The notes: generated from the sequence alone by a model not told the origin. A stretch of 64,000 nucleotides of DNA from Phorcus lineatus (GCA_921293015.1 OV121097.1:27377429-27441428), one strand, 5' to 3'. Numbered from the stretch's first letter, positions 1 to 12,260 are shown. Made by a program: numbers and translations.

Positions 1-362
1 TTTCAAAACATAAAAACAAATTCAATTTGTCATAACAAAATACAGACACAGTTTCTATATGTTATCTTTTCCAATGTGGCGCTTCACAACGAAAAGCCAT
101 TATTTTGTTTATTAATTGCAGTTTTCAGATAGCGTTGACTTAATGACACATAAATGCCATCAAGGACTACAAAATGTTTTGCAATAAGAAAACAGGATCA
201 ACGCGAAGTTACATAAAACTGACGTCAAGGTGCTAAATGTGCATTCTGATAAGTCAGCATTTTGTTTCTAGCACCAGCAGGAGTGTAGATTAAGTCGATA
301 ATAATTTGTCTGGTTAGTTAAAGCCTTGCTTTAGGCTCCTTGAGAACTCTAAAAATGTAGAT
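1..362. other. No gene seen
   Basis: AT-rich unique-looking sequence. I see no reading frame, RNA gene or clear repeat before the SINE that starts near 363. Confidence 0.5.
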
Positions 363-596
363 GAGTTGAGGTGATTTGGGCTTTAACACTACTTTCAAGA
401 GTACTTCACTTATATCACGGCCGCTAGTATTATTGAAAGCAGAAAGCCGGCAACACTTTTGAGGCTATGCATTTTTGTGAAACCTGTGAGCATCGGCTGC
501 AACTAGTGAAAAAACTGCGCTGAAATTCAGTGAATTCCAACCTTAATGCATGTAGAACAGTTCTCTACCGCATACAAAGTTGATGACCCCCCCAGC
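363..596 (-). repeat. SINE copy 1 (main family), diverged, head missing
   Basis: This is a minus-strand copy of the main SINE family. On the plus strand it reads from the family tail (gaggtga, then a decayed form of the usual tttaacgccgc block) through cacttatatc, ctgctagtattattg-like, gctatgcat and agcatcggctg blocks to gtagaacagttctcta. It ends in a C run where the tRNA-like head should be. Many mismatches mark it as old, and no target-site duplication is evident. Confidence 0.8.
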
Positions 597-2603
597 AAAA
601 TTGATTATAAAATTTAGAAAAAGGCTGTTATACATCTAAATTAATAATTTACCCTTATTATTAAAGCTTGTTAATCTTTTCATGCATCATCAACTGTACT
701 CGTCTATGAGTAGTTTAATTGGGTACCTAGTTTGGAATCTGTAAGACATTTAAAGCTATGATATAGCTTTCTTATATATAATATGATAATAATAAGATAT
801 AAGATTTTTTAAAAATATTTTTCATTGATTTACTTAAAAGTTTATAAAAAAGCACTATTTTGTTTAACTGTTTTAGATAAAGTCTTTTTAACATTATCAA
901 ACTCCCTAAAACTAACAAAATAATTTTTTTTTTTATAGGATTGGCCCCTGATACATTGTGTTGTCATCTCAGAAGTCTATTTCAACATGTGTGGGGTCTG
1001 TGGTGAAATACAAATCTGACACGTTGTTTTGAAAATAATATGTCAAACAATATTTGTTTAGAAATATCAGCTTTTAAAGAGAGGTTTCCATTTCTCTTAA
1101 AGACATTATTTTGACACCCTAAACCCTTCATAACCGATAGGCTTACTGTCAATCACTTCAGAATTTAGTTGTTCATGTGATTAAGTTTTAAAAGTTTTCA
1201 TTTAATCATAAAGCACCATGACATGACAATCTATAATTCCAAAATATTATTTTGTGTAATAAGATATTTGTACAATATAAAATATATATTATCAATGTCA
1301 ACATTTTGAACAATAATTTTAACAAAACACTTTCTTTATTCCTCTTTATTATTATCTATAAAGCTTTAGCATGACTATACCTGCCTTTCAGGCACATATA
1401 TTATCTTATATATATATGCACATGCAGCTTTAAAGTAATACCATGACTAATGCATACAATAACAGCAACTTTATTTTAGTAATTATTAGGCCTACCTAAG
1501 AAATTGGGGTAAATGAAGTAAGATCAAGGATCCATAATTACAAAATGATTTTGTCACACTTATTTCAGCTTTTCTAATTGAGAGCTCTCAAAAACATGAA
1601 TGACTAATCAGAAAAAAATGCATATTCATACCATGTGCATTCATACTGTGCATTCATACCATGTGCATTCATATCTTGGATTTACAACTTTATTGCAAGA
1701 GTGCCCTGAAATTGTTTGTTAAGTTACCGTAATTATTTTCGTAAAAAATATCTAAAAATAACATCCAAATTAATTCCAACACATTTTTCACATGAAAAAA
1801 AACATTGTAAATCATTTGAAAGAAATAAAAGATAACCGCAATTCCATTTGAACAACATTTTTTGGACAGGAATGACGGAAAAGGGAACTACCTGAATTCC
1901 TGGAAGGAGTGAAGGATTAGGAAAAAATGGAAGAATAACAGAAAAGAAATTGCACACTTTAAGACATGTAACTACTCAGAAATAACAAATGTAATATGCC
2001 AGTCGGATGTTTAGCGCTTCCTTTGCTTGGCACAAGCTAAGCGTCTATTATGTATGTAAATGACGATGATAGTCTTAAATCATGTCACGTTTCATTTCAA
2101 ATCAGTGCTCTTTTCAGCATTGAGATTTATATCGTCGTTTGAAAATTAGGGCTAATTAGATCTAGGGGATATACATCTAAAAGATTATTTAACCAAAAAT
2201 GTTATCTAGATTGTACTTTCATTATTTTAAGGAGATAAACTAATCTGTTGTCAATTCCGAAAATCAACAATTATTACATTTGAAATAGATAATTTAATTA
2301 ACAATGTTATCCTGAATGTTTATATCTAATTTATTAAACCAAATTTTTTCCTTTTTTATGGAAAAATACTAATTAAATACAAAATTGATATAAGTTTTAC
2401 CTTTCAATGACAGCTGCAACTTTTTCCAATTAAAACTAAAATGATTGACTTTTGAGTTTATCACTGGTTTTAAGACTACCATTTCACTACCAACACAGAA
2501 GTATTATAACAGGAAGAATAGATGAAGCACCATTGAGATTGCAAGTTAATGAGAAACCTACAACCATTTGCTTGAACTCATTGTACCAATAAATCTTTGA
2601 GTA
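597..2603. other. AT-rich non-coding stretch
   Basis: No supported gene. A strong acceptor-like site (long T run then atag) lies at about 918-940 and is followed by an open frame of only 26 codons (from GATTGGCCC), too little to call. A short direct repeat of cattcataccatgtg lies at 1625-1675. The 74-codon minus frame at 1733-1957 has no exon-like composition. Confidence 0.4.
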
Positions 2604-2605
2604 CA

Positions 2606-2621
2606 GGGGGGGGGGGGGGAA
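2606..2621 (+). repeat. Poly-G tract
   Basis: An uninterrupted run of G followed by further G-rich sequence to about 2631. Similar runs occur near 7288 and 56575, and a C run near 41033. Confidence 0.9.
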
Positions 2622-2639
2622 GGGAGGGGGAAGCATTTG

Positions 2640-3691
2640 AAATAATCACTCCATTAAACAGTAGTTAGTTATGATGGTAATGGGTTTGTTTCATGAAAAG
2701 TTTCAATGAACTTTGACCCCACCAGATGACAGATCCAGTATTTCCAGGACGATGGCGCCAAACATCTGCCCATACCATCTGGACAATGCTGATGTACACA
2801 TGGAACCACACACTCTCATAAAAAACTTACAAAAAACAGACTTTCTCACTCAAAATCTCACTCTCGGATTTCAAGTTCATTAAAACTACTGGCCCAAGAC
2901 GCCACGTGCCATTCTAACCCTGATGAACACACCATCAACTTGATGCAAATCATCAAAGTCACTGTCAGTTCAAACCACAATTGAATTAGCCAGCCTTTTT
3001 TTCTCATACCTTAGCTGCAAGATATTGAATAGACTTTCTCAAAGACTTCTGACATATTTTCCTCAAAAAATTTAATCTTTGACTAAATAAAAAAAAAAGT
3101 ATTTTTTCTTGGACTTCGGCGCATAACTTTTATATGTGCACATAATAGCTTTTTCTTGTCATTTAGAAAAATATGTTTGGAATTATTTACCTGACTACTG
3201 ATCAACCAAGTCATGCATCCATTTGTCAACCAAAATTAAAGATTGATTGAAATTACCAATATCCCGTTGTGTAAGGCTGTCAATACTTTTAAATCTTATT
3301 TTGGATGATAACAATAAAATGTTTTCCTCTCACATCAATATTTGTTCCATTTTTTTAAAAAGTACCACAGCCTTGTTAACTTTTACAAAAAATGTGCCCA
3401 AGAACTTTTTTATTATTCATATGCAGTCTTTTATTTTAAGAATATTTATTTTCTGATGGAAATTGGCTTTTCTGACATCAAATAAGCCCAAAAGGCATAA
3501 CATGGGCTTCTCTTAATAACTAATTCAAGCCTCGCTCCATTCCTTGAAGTTTTTTTAGGGCTTTAGCCAGTAGCAACTGGGTACAGCTCTAAAACAATTA
3601 AACCTTTGGAACACTGCAGTAAGGCTTGAATAAGCCAGTGATGAAGACTAGCAACCTATACCTTGCTAGGGATACTTTTCTTATATCAGGA
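2640..3691. other. Non-coding stretch
   Basis: The part at 2700-2960 is of higher complexity than its surroundings. A 38-codon minus frame (start MRVCGSM) covers about 2700-2823, but it lacks a convincing acceptor, donor or domain signature, so no gene is called. Confidence 0.35.
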
Positions 3692-3825
3692 TATAGGATG
3701 GTGGGCTGTTTGACTTCTGATCAGAGAGTTTGGGTTTGAATCCGAAAAGGGGTTGTCTTCTTGTAAGTATTCTACTGCAGTAAGCTTTGGTGGAACACTA
3801 CACTGAAATACAGTCCTATGCCACC
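3692..3825 (+). repeat. SINE copy 2, degenerate 5' part
   Basis: A plus-strand, heavily mutated copy. A tRNA-like head (tggtgggctgttt...ctgatcagagagtttgggttt, with the B-box remnant gggtttgaatcc) is followed by the family body blocks tctactgcagtaagctttgg and acactacactgaaat. The 3' half is missing. Confidence 0.5.
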
Positions 3826-4734
3826 AAAATGATTTAATGTTCGTAACTTCACTTCAAGTTTTCAAAGCAATTCAGCCAAACAGTGAAGGTCATCTACCTT
3901 TAAATCTATTCCAGAAGAACCTGACAAAGTCTACAATCACAGAACTACTCCCATATTGAACTAGGGTAACTTTTCAGTAAGTCAGGTAGACAAATGCAAT
4001 AGAGTATTGTAAAAGGCTTCTGCTCCTTCAAAGTTTCTAGCTCTGTTAGTATCATCAATGGTAAATGTTTTAACGCTAACAAAAACTCTTGAAGACTCGG
4101 CTGTTTTTTCTCCGGAGAGGGTACAATTACTAATGGTTAACTAGTTACCCTCCATAGTTTTCTGCCTCCTCTACGAGATTTATGACTCACAGACAGGCTG
4201 AGTAGCTATCATTATCATTATCTTTATGATTTATGATAACTCTGCAAACATTCAAAGGACATTGTGAGTGTAACTGGTGAGTGGTTTGTCTCCTATTAAG
4301 ATAAACAATTTTGGTAAAAGTAAACATTATCATTATTCAGTTGATAATAATTCACAAAAGCTTTACCAATGGTTTTTAGTTAATGCTTATCTTTAGATCC
4401 TGTTCAGTTTTGAAGATTTTACAGTTTGACATAAAGATAGAGATGAATCATTCAATCATATCATTACATAGAATAAACCTATGAATATCTTGTTGGGTGG
4501 ACAGGGGAGATAACTCTAATCGAAGATCAACTTACCACCACGGTTGATAAATCCTACCATTTTTAAAAATTTGTTATGTTAGTTACCTTCTTACATTGAG
4601 TAAACAGACAACAGCACTAAGATGAAATTTTTTTGGATAATATTTTATCAAACACTCCTTTCATCATTAACATATTGATATTGTGATCTGACAGACTATC
4701 TTATTAGCAGATATGGTAAGGAGAATCAGGTGCT
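3826..4734. other. No gene seen
   Basis: Unique-looking AT-rich sequence leading into the satellite array. No open frame or structured repeat is supported. Confidence 0.4.
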
Positions 4735-6033
4735 GTAAACTAATCTCAACACCTTGAAGATAAGTTTTAAATTATCCTGATGTTTTGATGAAAAGCTCTA
4801 AACATATGTTGATTCCTTGAAGAAGTGTTCTAAACTTATCCTGACGTCTTGAAGAAAATTTAGTTAAGTTCTAAACATATCTTGATACCCTGAAGAAATT
4901 ATCTAAACATATCCTGATGTCTTGAAGAAAAGTTCTGTACATACCTTTATACCTTAAAATTGTTATAATATTTCCTTGAAAAAGTTCTAAACTTATCCTG
5001 ATGTCTTGAAGAAAATTTAAGTTCTAAACATATCTTGATACCCTGAAGAAATGGTCTAAACATATCCTGATGTCTTAGAAAAAGGTTCTGAACATACTTT
5101 TATACATTAAAATTGTTATAAAATTACCTTGAAAAAGTTATAAACCTACCTTGGCTTCTTGCAGAAATGTTTTAAATATACCTCAATACATACCTTAGAA
5201 AATGTTTCTTAACATACCTACATTAACACCTCAAATATAAGTTCTAAACATATCTTGATACCATGAAGAAACGTTCCTAAGATACTTAGACATATCTAAG
5301 AAACTAAGTTCTAACATACCTCTAGACACCTCAAAGAAGATCAAGTTCTAAACATACCTATAGACACCTCAAAGAAGATGGAGTTCTAAATATACCTCTA
5401 GACACCTCACAGAAGATCAACTTCTAAACATACCTAGACACCTAAAAGAAGATTGAGTTCTAAACATACCTTGACACCTCAAAGAAGATCAAGTTCTAAA
5501 CATACCTATAGACACCTCAAAGAAGATGGAGTTCTAAATATACCTCTAGACACCTCAAAGAGGTGAGGTGAGTTGTTGTTTAACGCCGCTTTCAAGATTA
5601 TTTCACTTATATCGCGGCTGCTAGTATTATTGCAAGGAGAAAGCCCGCAACACCATTGAGGCTATGCATTGCGGTGAAACCTGCTAGCATCGGCTGGAAC
5701 TAGCGAACCATGGGTGGTACTGCGCTCACCTCAAAGAAGATCAAGTTCTAAACATACCTATAGACACCTAAATGAAGATCAAGTTCTAAACATACCTTGA
5801 CACCTCAAAGAAGATCAACTTCTAAACATACCTAGACACCTCAAAGAAGATTGAGTTCTAAACATTCCTGCATACCATGAAGAAATGTTCTAAAGATACC
5901 TAGACATATCTAAGAAAATCAAGTTCTAAACATACCTATAGACACCTCAAAGAAGATTTAGTTCTAAACATACCTAGACACCTTGAGCAGTGTAGAGTTA
6001 TCTCAAAGTTTGACTAATTGAAGAAATTTCTAA
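4735..6033 (-). repeat. Junction-derived satellite array, 36-39 bp monomers
   Basis: A tandem array whose recent part (about 5310-5990) repeats every 36-38 bp; on the plus strand the core reads aagttctaaacatacct followed by agacacctcaaagaagat. The older part (4800-5160) has a higher-order period of 153-157 bp made of four monomers (taaacttatcctg at 4831 and 4988, taaacctacc at 5141). On the minus strand each monomer carries GTCTAG followed by GTATGTTTAGAA, which is a splice-donor consensus. The array stops exactly at the donor of the candidate exon at 6040-6172, whose own junction reads GTCGAG|GTATGTTTAGAA. I infer that the array grew from that exon-intron junction. A SINE interrupts it at 5561-5726. 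Confidence 0.9.
5561..5726 (-). repeat. SINE copy 3, 5'-truncated, inside satellite
   Basis: The main SINE family in minus orientation, from its ggtgaggtgag tail to the tactgcgct block; the tRNA-like head is absent. It is flanked on both sides by CACCTCAAAG (5551-5560 and 5727-5736). This is either a 10-bp target-site duplication or simply the satellite monomer repeating, and the two cannot be told apart here. Confidence 0.9.
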
Positions 6034-6039
6034 ACATAC

Positions 6040-6172
6040 CTCGACTCCCCCATACTGGTGGAAGTTTGGCAGGTACTCCAACATGCCGAGAGCCTCCAAC
6101 CATGTTGAGACCGCTATATGCTTATGTCCGGCCATCCGAACCCGATGTTTGGACTCCCGCTCCAACACCAGT
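6040..6172 (-). CDS. Candidate internal exon, start of a SAM-like domain
   Basis: On the minus strand a strong acceptor (cctttttctgttgcag) precedes 133 bp that stay open and end at a consensus donor, GAG|GTATGT. The exon starts after a phase-2 intron (one base completes a codon) and ends in phase 0, giving 44 codons. The peptide has a charged stretch (LERESKHRVRMAGHKH) and then VSTWLEALGMLEYLPNF. The pattern W-L-x-x-L-G-M-x-x-Y-L-x-x-F is what helices 1-2 of a SAM domain look like; the rest of the domain should lie in the next exon, which I do not find in the lower 6 kb. Base composition is clearly GC-richer than the surroundings. SAM domains mediate protein-protein or RNA binding, but I cannot assign a specific protein. 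The plus-strand frame over the same bases is a shadow. Confidence 0.6.
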
Positions 6173-6179
6173 CTGCAAC

Positions 6180-7280
6180 AGAAAAAGGTCATTTAGATGA
6201 TAAATCTGAATATATATAGTTATACTTAGTCACTGGAACAAATATTTCCCTGACATAAGGTAATGATCATTAGAAACCTATACTTGTTGAATTATCTAGT
6301 GTCAAATCAATCATGTGTGACATACATTGTGTTTCATGAAATATTGGATTGGATTATTGTGGGGTGGTAACAGCATATATCAAAAGACGAAAGTGAGCAC
6401 AGCTTACATAAGCCAACCTCAGTTTGTCCATTACTGTAGTGTAATAATTTTTCCATTATTCTGAAATCTTGTATTCTGAAAAGTTTCACATTGTGAACAC
6501 CTAATGAGAAATCCTATATTAAAATTGATATGATTTAAGAAATGAAAATAGGACAAACATATGATAAAAGTCCACTGACTAAACTTAATATGCCTATACA
6601 CACCTACACTTGAAAGAGAAATGAAAGCAAAAAGACAGGACAATTATCTGATAAAAGGATTTAAAAAACACAATTGAAAAAATGCCTGGTTATCATGCAT
6701 CAACCAAGTGATTCTATGTTTAATGACGCATAATTAAAATATCTAAAATACAGATATTAACAAAAGTGCTAATGAAAAAATATTTCGAAAATATCATATA
6801 AACCATTACATCTATAAAACAAAGTACAAACAAAAATGAAGAGATATACAAACTTTGAGAGAGAATCAGTCATATTCACGCCCAAAGTATTACTGACTGC
6901 ATGAAATATACATGCATGTTCCGAAACTAAAAGGTCAATGTGATGTTAAATCTGATGATGACAGATCATGGTGACTATGATTACAGTGATGATGTGATGA
7001 TAATTGTTGATGATGTGATATATTTTGTATAAACGTGTTTTATCTACCATCTGATATTTGTTATTATGCATAAATCTGTTTGATGTCACACGAACTGAAC
7101 TTTATATAGTTGATGCAATTCAAGCTTTGTGACTCAAATACTGTGAATGCAAATACAGGTTCTTTAGGTAGGCCAAATTCAGTTTAACGTTTAAATATAT
7201 GTTTGTTGTGCCATATAGCAGATACATGTATGAAACATTGGTGGATATGTTGGTTTTAAAAGGGTGAGGGGGGTTAATCT
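6180..7280. other. Non-coding stretch, probable intron
   Basis: AT-rich, with no supported frame. If the exon at 6040-6172 is real, this is the intron upstream of it on the minus strand. A gatgatgtgatg-rich patch lies at about 6950-7020. Confidence 0.4.
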
Positions 7281-7340
7281 TATGAAAAGGGGGGGGGGGG
7301 GGGGGGTTAACCTAATTATGAAAAGGGGGTGGGGGTGCAC
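7264..7340 (+). repeat. Poly-G tract with duplicated flank
   Basis: A long G run at about 7288-7306 lies between two copies of a short ttatgaaaaggggg / ggttaa context. It looks like slippage or local duplication around a homopolymer. The 62-codon frame through it is an artefact of the G run. Confidence 0.7.
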
Positions 7341-8298
7341 TTGGGTTCACCCTGAGGTATCGCCCATTTTACAAGTCGACATTTTAAAAAATTCCCAAAG
7401 GAATGGATCATGTGAAAAGATGCATTTAATTTTTTCAGGTATTTACATTTGAAGAAATATATAAAATGAAAGCAGAATAATTTTTTGAAAAAAAAATATT
7501 AAAAAACAACATTAGAGTTTCAAATAATCAAAATGACAAAATGATAGTTCAAATGACACATATTTAAAGGACATATTGAATGTCATATCTTTCATTGTAA
7601 GTTACATGAAACTTACAAAAAAATTCACCCTTTTTTCATGTAACTTATCTATAACCATTTTTAAAAGTTAAGGAGGATTGAAGCCAAAGATCCCTTAAAT
7701 AAATTCCCCTAGTTTCACCACTGTCAATATCCTAATCAAATACTATATTAAAATGATTTAAAACTGTTCCAAAAGTGTCTTCTATATTAAGAGCATTTAA
7801 AAGCTTGCAATGAGAATTGCAAATCACACACATTCCCATCTGTTCATTATTTTGAAAGGTCAGCAACTTGCACGGCTCGTTTTCAAGTTCAAATGGTCAA
7901 TTGTCTGAGCAGAACTCTTCAGTGAAGAGATAGATAATGAGAAACAATCAACCTTCACTTGGTAGTCACACGTCATTACGGTTTGCATTCTCACGGTGAT
8001 AATTAACAATTTTCTCCTGATTACTTTTTTCATTATTTTTTTTATAGGGGACCCCTTAAGATACAAAATTCAACTGACCTCAACTGAACATACTTTTGAA
8101 ATTGTTTTTTAAATTGAAAAAATTCTCTTTGAATGTTGGATATAAAAATGATGAAAAAAATATTAAAATTTAATTGATGATTTTAATACTGTTAAGACGT
8201 GTAATCTTTATTATTCATAAATTATATGAGGCAATTTATAGCTGGATGAACATTATTTTTCAAATTTTACCAACTAAATGAATTCATGGTTTTAGCTT
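7341..8298. other. No gene seen
   Basis: AT-rich, without exon-like composition. The 68-codon minus frame at 7860-8066 has nothing recognisable. Confidence 0.4.
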
Positions 8299-8646
8299 TA
8301 AAGGGGCAGTGCTTTTTAAAAGATTCATCTCTTCAAATTTTCACCAATACACATAGTAAACATGTATTATCATCAGAGGATAAAAGAATCTCATTATTCG
8401 ACCCGATTTTTAGTAGTCATAGTGGAAATGATCACATATCTAGCAAAAATCTCTGTCAGCCATTTTTGTGTGAACACCTTTTAAGCATTTGAGGTATGTA
8501 AACGGATTGCATAGCTTAATCAATCATGGTACTTTCATTTTAAAACTTCTTCTTTTGATCCAAAGACATTGTCTTTCAATTGGAAAAATTTATTTTTATT
8601 TTCATGATTTCACTTAATTTTCTAAAAAAACATGTACTGCTGCTTT
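8299..8646 (+). mobile_element. AGGGGCAG MITE, copy A
   Basis: A non-autonomous element of about 350 bp. Its left end (taaaggggcagtgcttttta) and the inverse of its right end (taaagcagcagtacatgttt) form imperfect terminal inverted repeats, both next to a TTAA. Internal blocks (ttcaaattttcaccaatacaca, tatcatcagagg, agcaaaaatctctg, gaacaccttttaa) recur in copies B and C. The 68-codon frame inside it is not a gene. Confidence 0.7.
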
Positions 8647-8651
8647 AATGA

Positions 8652-9293
8652 GTTGAAAGTGAGATTCATCAGAGATAAAATCATCTTATAAATATCAATT
8701 TTTGTTAGAAAAAAATATTTAAATAATAAGTTCAGATGGTTTGATAAACTGAATTAACAAAAGTTATAAATAGGACTTCATCTTTGTTAAAATTTACTTT
8801 ATATTTTAGATATTTCTAAATATATATTTAGCTTAAAGCTTATAACATGATATTCAGGATATGCTTAGGGACAGCTTTGAGCACTAAATAACCCATAAAA
8901 ATGATTTACGGAGAAAATGTCACCAAAATGTCACTGTGAATATACACTCGCACATAAAATTGGAAATGCAAAGTTCATCTGATGTTAGTGACCTATTGAA
9001 AATTGCTTTCATCAGATCAGCTAAATGAAATTCAATTGATTATTGATTTTTTAATTTTGCAAATAATAAAAACGAAATAAAAAACTTACACATCAAACTT
9101 AAACAGTCTTATGAGATATCTGTACATACATTCTAAATCATGAAGATTGAAATAAAAAATTGACAACAAAGTGATGTAAAACATTTACTTTCCAATACAT
9201 ATTGGTGAAATAGATATTTGAATTACTTTATCTTTGATTTATCATTTACTCAATACCAATACATTTTAAGGTTGTTATATCGCTTTATGGTGC
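8652..9293. other. No gene seen
   Basis: AT-rich unique-looking sequence. Confidence 0.35.
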
Positions 9294-9447
9294 AAAAGTA
9301 ATAAATAGTGGTTTCACCTGCCTTTATAAGATATTGCATTCCAATATATTTCCTGCATTTCAAATTTAATAAAAGTAATAAATAGTGGTTTTACCTGCCT
9401 TTTAAAAATATTGCATTCTAAAATATTTCTTGCATTTCAAATTTATA
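9294..9447 (+). repeat. 77-bp tandem duplication
   Basis: Two copies, starting at 9294 and 9371, of a unit that begins aaaagtaataaatagtggtt, contains acctgcctttta-like sequence and ends near gcatttcaaattta. Confidence 0.85.
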
Positions 9448-10229
9448 GTGAAACCTTCTTTTTTTTTATATTACCATATTTTTAGTACAAGCATGACATA
9501 CATAAAAAGTTTGATATTCTCATACATAAACTGGGCATGCACAGTATGTGTTCACTTATAGTGAAACCTTGGTGTAAGTATGACATAATTTTGAACTTAA
9601 CAGTTGTCATTGAAATATGAAAGTACCACCTTCATAACAATTTTCCACCCAAATTTATTTTGGGTGCCGAGTTTCACTTGAATTTTAATTCAAGTAATGA
9701 ACAGAGTATCTATAATTCTATAAGATGAAGTCAAAGTTTTGCATTTTAATGATTATGAGACACTTTTGATTTTGATTTTAATGACAAAAGGATTACATAA
9801 AATGATATAATTTATAGAAATATGTATCATTCTAATAGCTTAAGCAATCTCACCTCAACAAATCCTGATATGCCTCATCCAGTTTCTTCATTGCCATGGC
9901 GACAAATGAATTTTTCTGTCTACAAATTTCAAAATATGAACCACAAAGTCCAATCCACTTATCCACCTTTATACCAGGAAGACAAAGTTTTGGGGAAATG
10001 CTGTTCAATGCATGTTTATCCTTTGCACATTGTCACACACAGTATTCAAAATTCAACATCCAGCAAGTTGTTTCCACTGTATTCATATTCACCTCAGATA
10101 GATATTAGAATGCTTGCTCACTGATCAAAATGTCATACACATCTGTGCATAAAACAACAGTAATAAATCCAAATAATTGTTTCTGTATTATTTTCGCATG
10201 AGCCACATCATCAAACAATAAAACATGTT
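9448..10229. other. No supported gene
   Basis: Contains a plus-strand frame of 100 codons (9822-10124), the longest in this part. It overlaps another frame, has ordinary AT-rich composition, and leads into a tandem repeat, so I do not call it. Confidence 0.4.
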
Positions 10230-10520
10230 TCGTAAAATTTATTGCAAGATCCAGATCTCCCAATTCTTCAAGTAAGCAAAACACAAATCCTTTTTGTAAT
10301 GAACAACATTTCAACACCAGTTTCATAAAATCCAGTTGCAAGATCCAAATCTTATATTTTCTTAGGTAAGCAATAAACAAATCCTTCAGTAGTGAACATT
10401 ACTTCATCACTAATTATATAAAATCCCTTTGCAATATCCAAATCTCACATTCATTCAAGTATTAACACACAAATCCTTTCTGTAGTGAACATTATTTCTA
10501 AACATCTATTATTTAAATCC
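10230..10520 (+). repeat. ~93-bp degenerate tandem repeat, three units
   Basis: Three successive units begin near 10232, 10326 and 10419. Each has the blocks ttgcaagatccaaatct, caagtaag, cacaaatcctttttgta and tgaacattatttc with substitutions. A fragment of a fourth unit follows (aaatccatttgcatgatc). The 91-codon minus frame here is a product of the repeat. Confidence 0.75.
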
Positions 10521-11139
10521 ATTTGCATGATCAGAATCCCAGGGAAAATTTCTCTATCCCTTTTTCAAATATCATCAGTAACACCTGTTCCTGAACTAGG
10601 AGATGTGACACAATTTCAAGCAGACATGGCGTACACTGTTACACTTCCAATCTTCCAATTAGTATGTATGACAGAGTTTGTAAACACATGTCAAGAATAA
10701 AATAGACTCAACGATCACATGATCATTGCATGGCCTTAGCACTTGAACCTCCACAATGAACTGTGGCAAACAAAATCCATGGATTAGAACACTATGGTTG
10801 CATATCTCCAACCTGTCAAGATACCTGTATATAACCTCTTATTGACGACTTCTACAACACCTGTAAACCTGTGGTTTAGATAGATCCCCAAGTCTACCTT
10901 GAGATAACTTTATAGCCCTGTAACAAACCACTTCCTGAAAAGTTGACATTATAGTCGTGAAGCAATGTATGTTGTGAGGTTCAAAAGGATTTGTCACAAG
11001 CAAGATTTCCTTATGAAAAACATGATTTCCATTTTGACTCGTAACAACAGAGCGTAGAATAATTTCTAAATTTTATGATTTATATTTGACAATAAAATAT
11101 CATCTACTTTTGATTTAAAGATTTACATCACAAACGGCA
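10521..11139. other. No supported gene
   Basis: A 71-codon plus frame (10485-10700) shows no recognisable domain and no flanking splice context. The composition is moderately CA-rich. Confidence 0.35.
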
Positions 11140-12260
11140 ATGCAATCATCAACCACTTATACAATAATATATCAACCACTATGCTTCCACTTCCTAATCA
11201 ATCACGGACATAAAATTCCCATTAAATAAAGCCTAACCAGAGTCTTTTACACAATGACACATTCTATAAACACTTTGAACTTCTATCCGACTCTAGCTTT
11301 AAAGTTTTGCAATGTCACCGAAATCATATATTTCACAATACTGTATACACTCAGGATTTTCATTATGATTCATTATATGTGACACAATATGCAACTGTCA
11401 TGATGAAAACCAACAATTAACATTATCCATGCAAGAATGAAATCACCGTCAACATCTCTAATTCATTCACATATTACCTTCTCACAACATCAAATAACTT
11501 TGACTTTTTCCCTAGCGACACTTAATCAAAGAATCACATCACAGCATATCCAATCACTTTGAGGATGAATTCAGAATTAAATTTTCCCCCTGCAACACTT
11601 TAAAGACCAAAATGTTCCACAGAGCAGTATATTCAAACACCAATGATGTATTCCAATAAGTTTTGCCAGTCACTGTGGTTTTGATATCAACAAAATATCA
11701 CATCAAAGCATATTCAACCACTTTGACAATGAATTCACAAATAAGTCATCAAACAAATCTATATCAGCAATATACTATATCACCATTTCAACCACTTTTA
11801 TGATGAATTCACAATTAGCCTTTTCTCCGGAACGAATCTTGTCAACTCAAAAAAATCACCAGTGAGATCAACAAAATAACACAGTAAAAGAAATTCAACT
11901 TTGATAATGAATTCACAAATCATCAAATGAATCCATATGAACAAAATACCACATCACCAATGAATTCAATATCAAAATTCCCCCTTGAATACTGTTCTCT
12001 TCAACTCAAATCATCTCACAACGTATCCAAATGTTTGAATGATGAATTCATAACCAATTTCTTCTACACCTCAGTTGTTGTGATATAACAAAATATCACA
12101 ACAAAGTATATCAAACCACTTTGACGATGATTTCACAATTAACTTTTCCCATGCCACAGATCCTGTGAGTCCAACATGTATACCAAAGCACAGCATATTC
12201 AACAGCAAACGATCCAATCACATGTAACCTTTTGACTACAACAGGTGAGATAAGCCACAA
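11140..12260 (+). repeat. Degenerate satellite-like array
   Basis: The blocks aaatatcacatcaaagcatat, caaccactttga and gatgaattcacaaa recur irregularly; gaattca-type blocks lie near 11562, 11730, 11801, 11905, 12041 and (mutated) 12123. The spacing varies from about 70 to 170 bp. It is an old, eroded array lying just upstream of the candidate exon at 12303-12454. Confidence 0.6.

Noticed and set aside
918-1019. Terminal exon after a strong poly-T acceptor
   Set aside because: The open frame is only 26 codons and unrecognised; T runs followed by AG are common in AT-rich DNA.
2700-2830. Minus-strand exon (MRVCGSM...)
   Set aside because: No convincing splice borders and no domain match.
9822-10124. 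100-codon plus-strand frame
   Set aside because: Overlaps another frame in the same region, has ordinary composition and no motif, and lies next to a tandem repeat. Chance frames of this length are expected in 64 kb.
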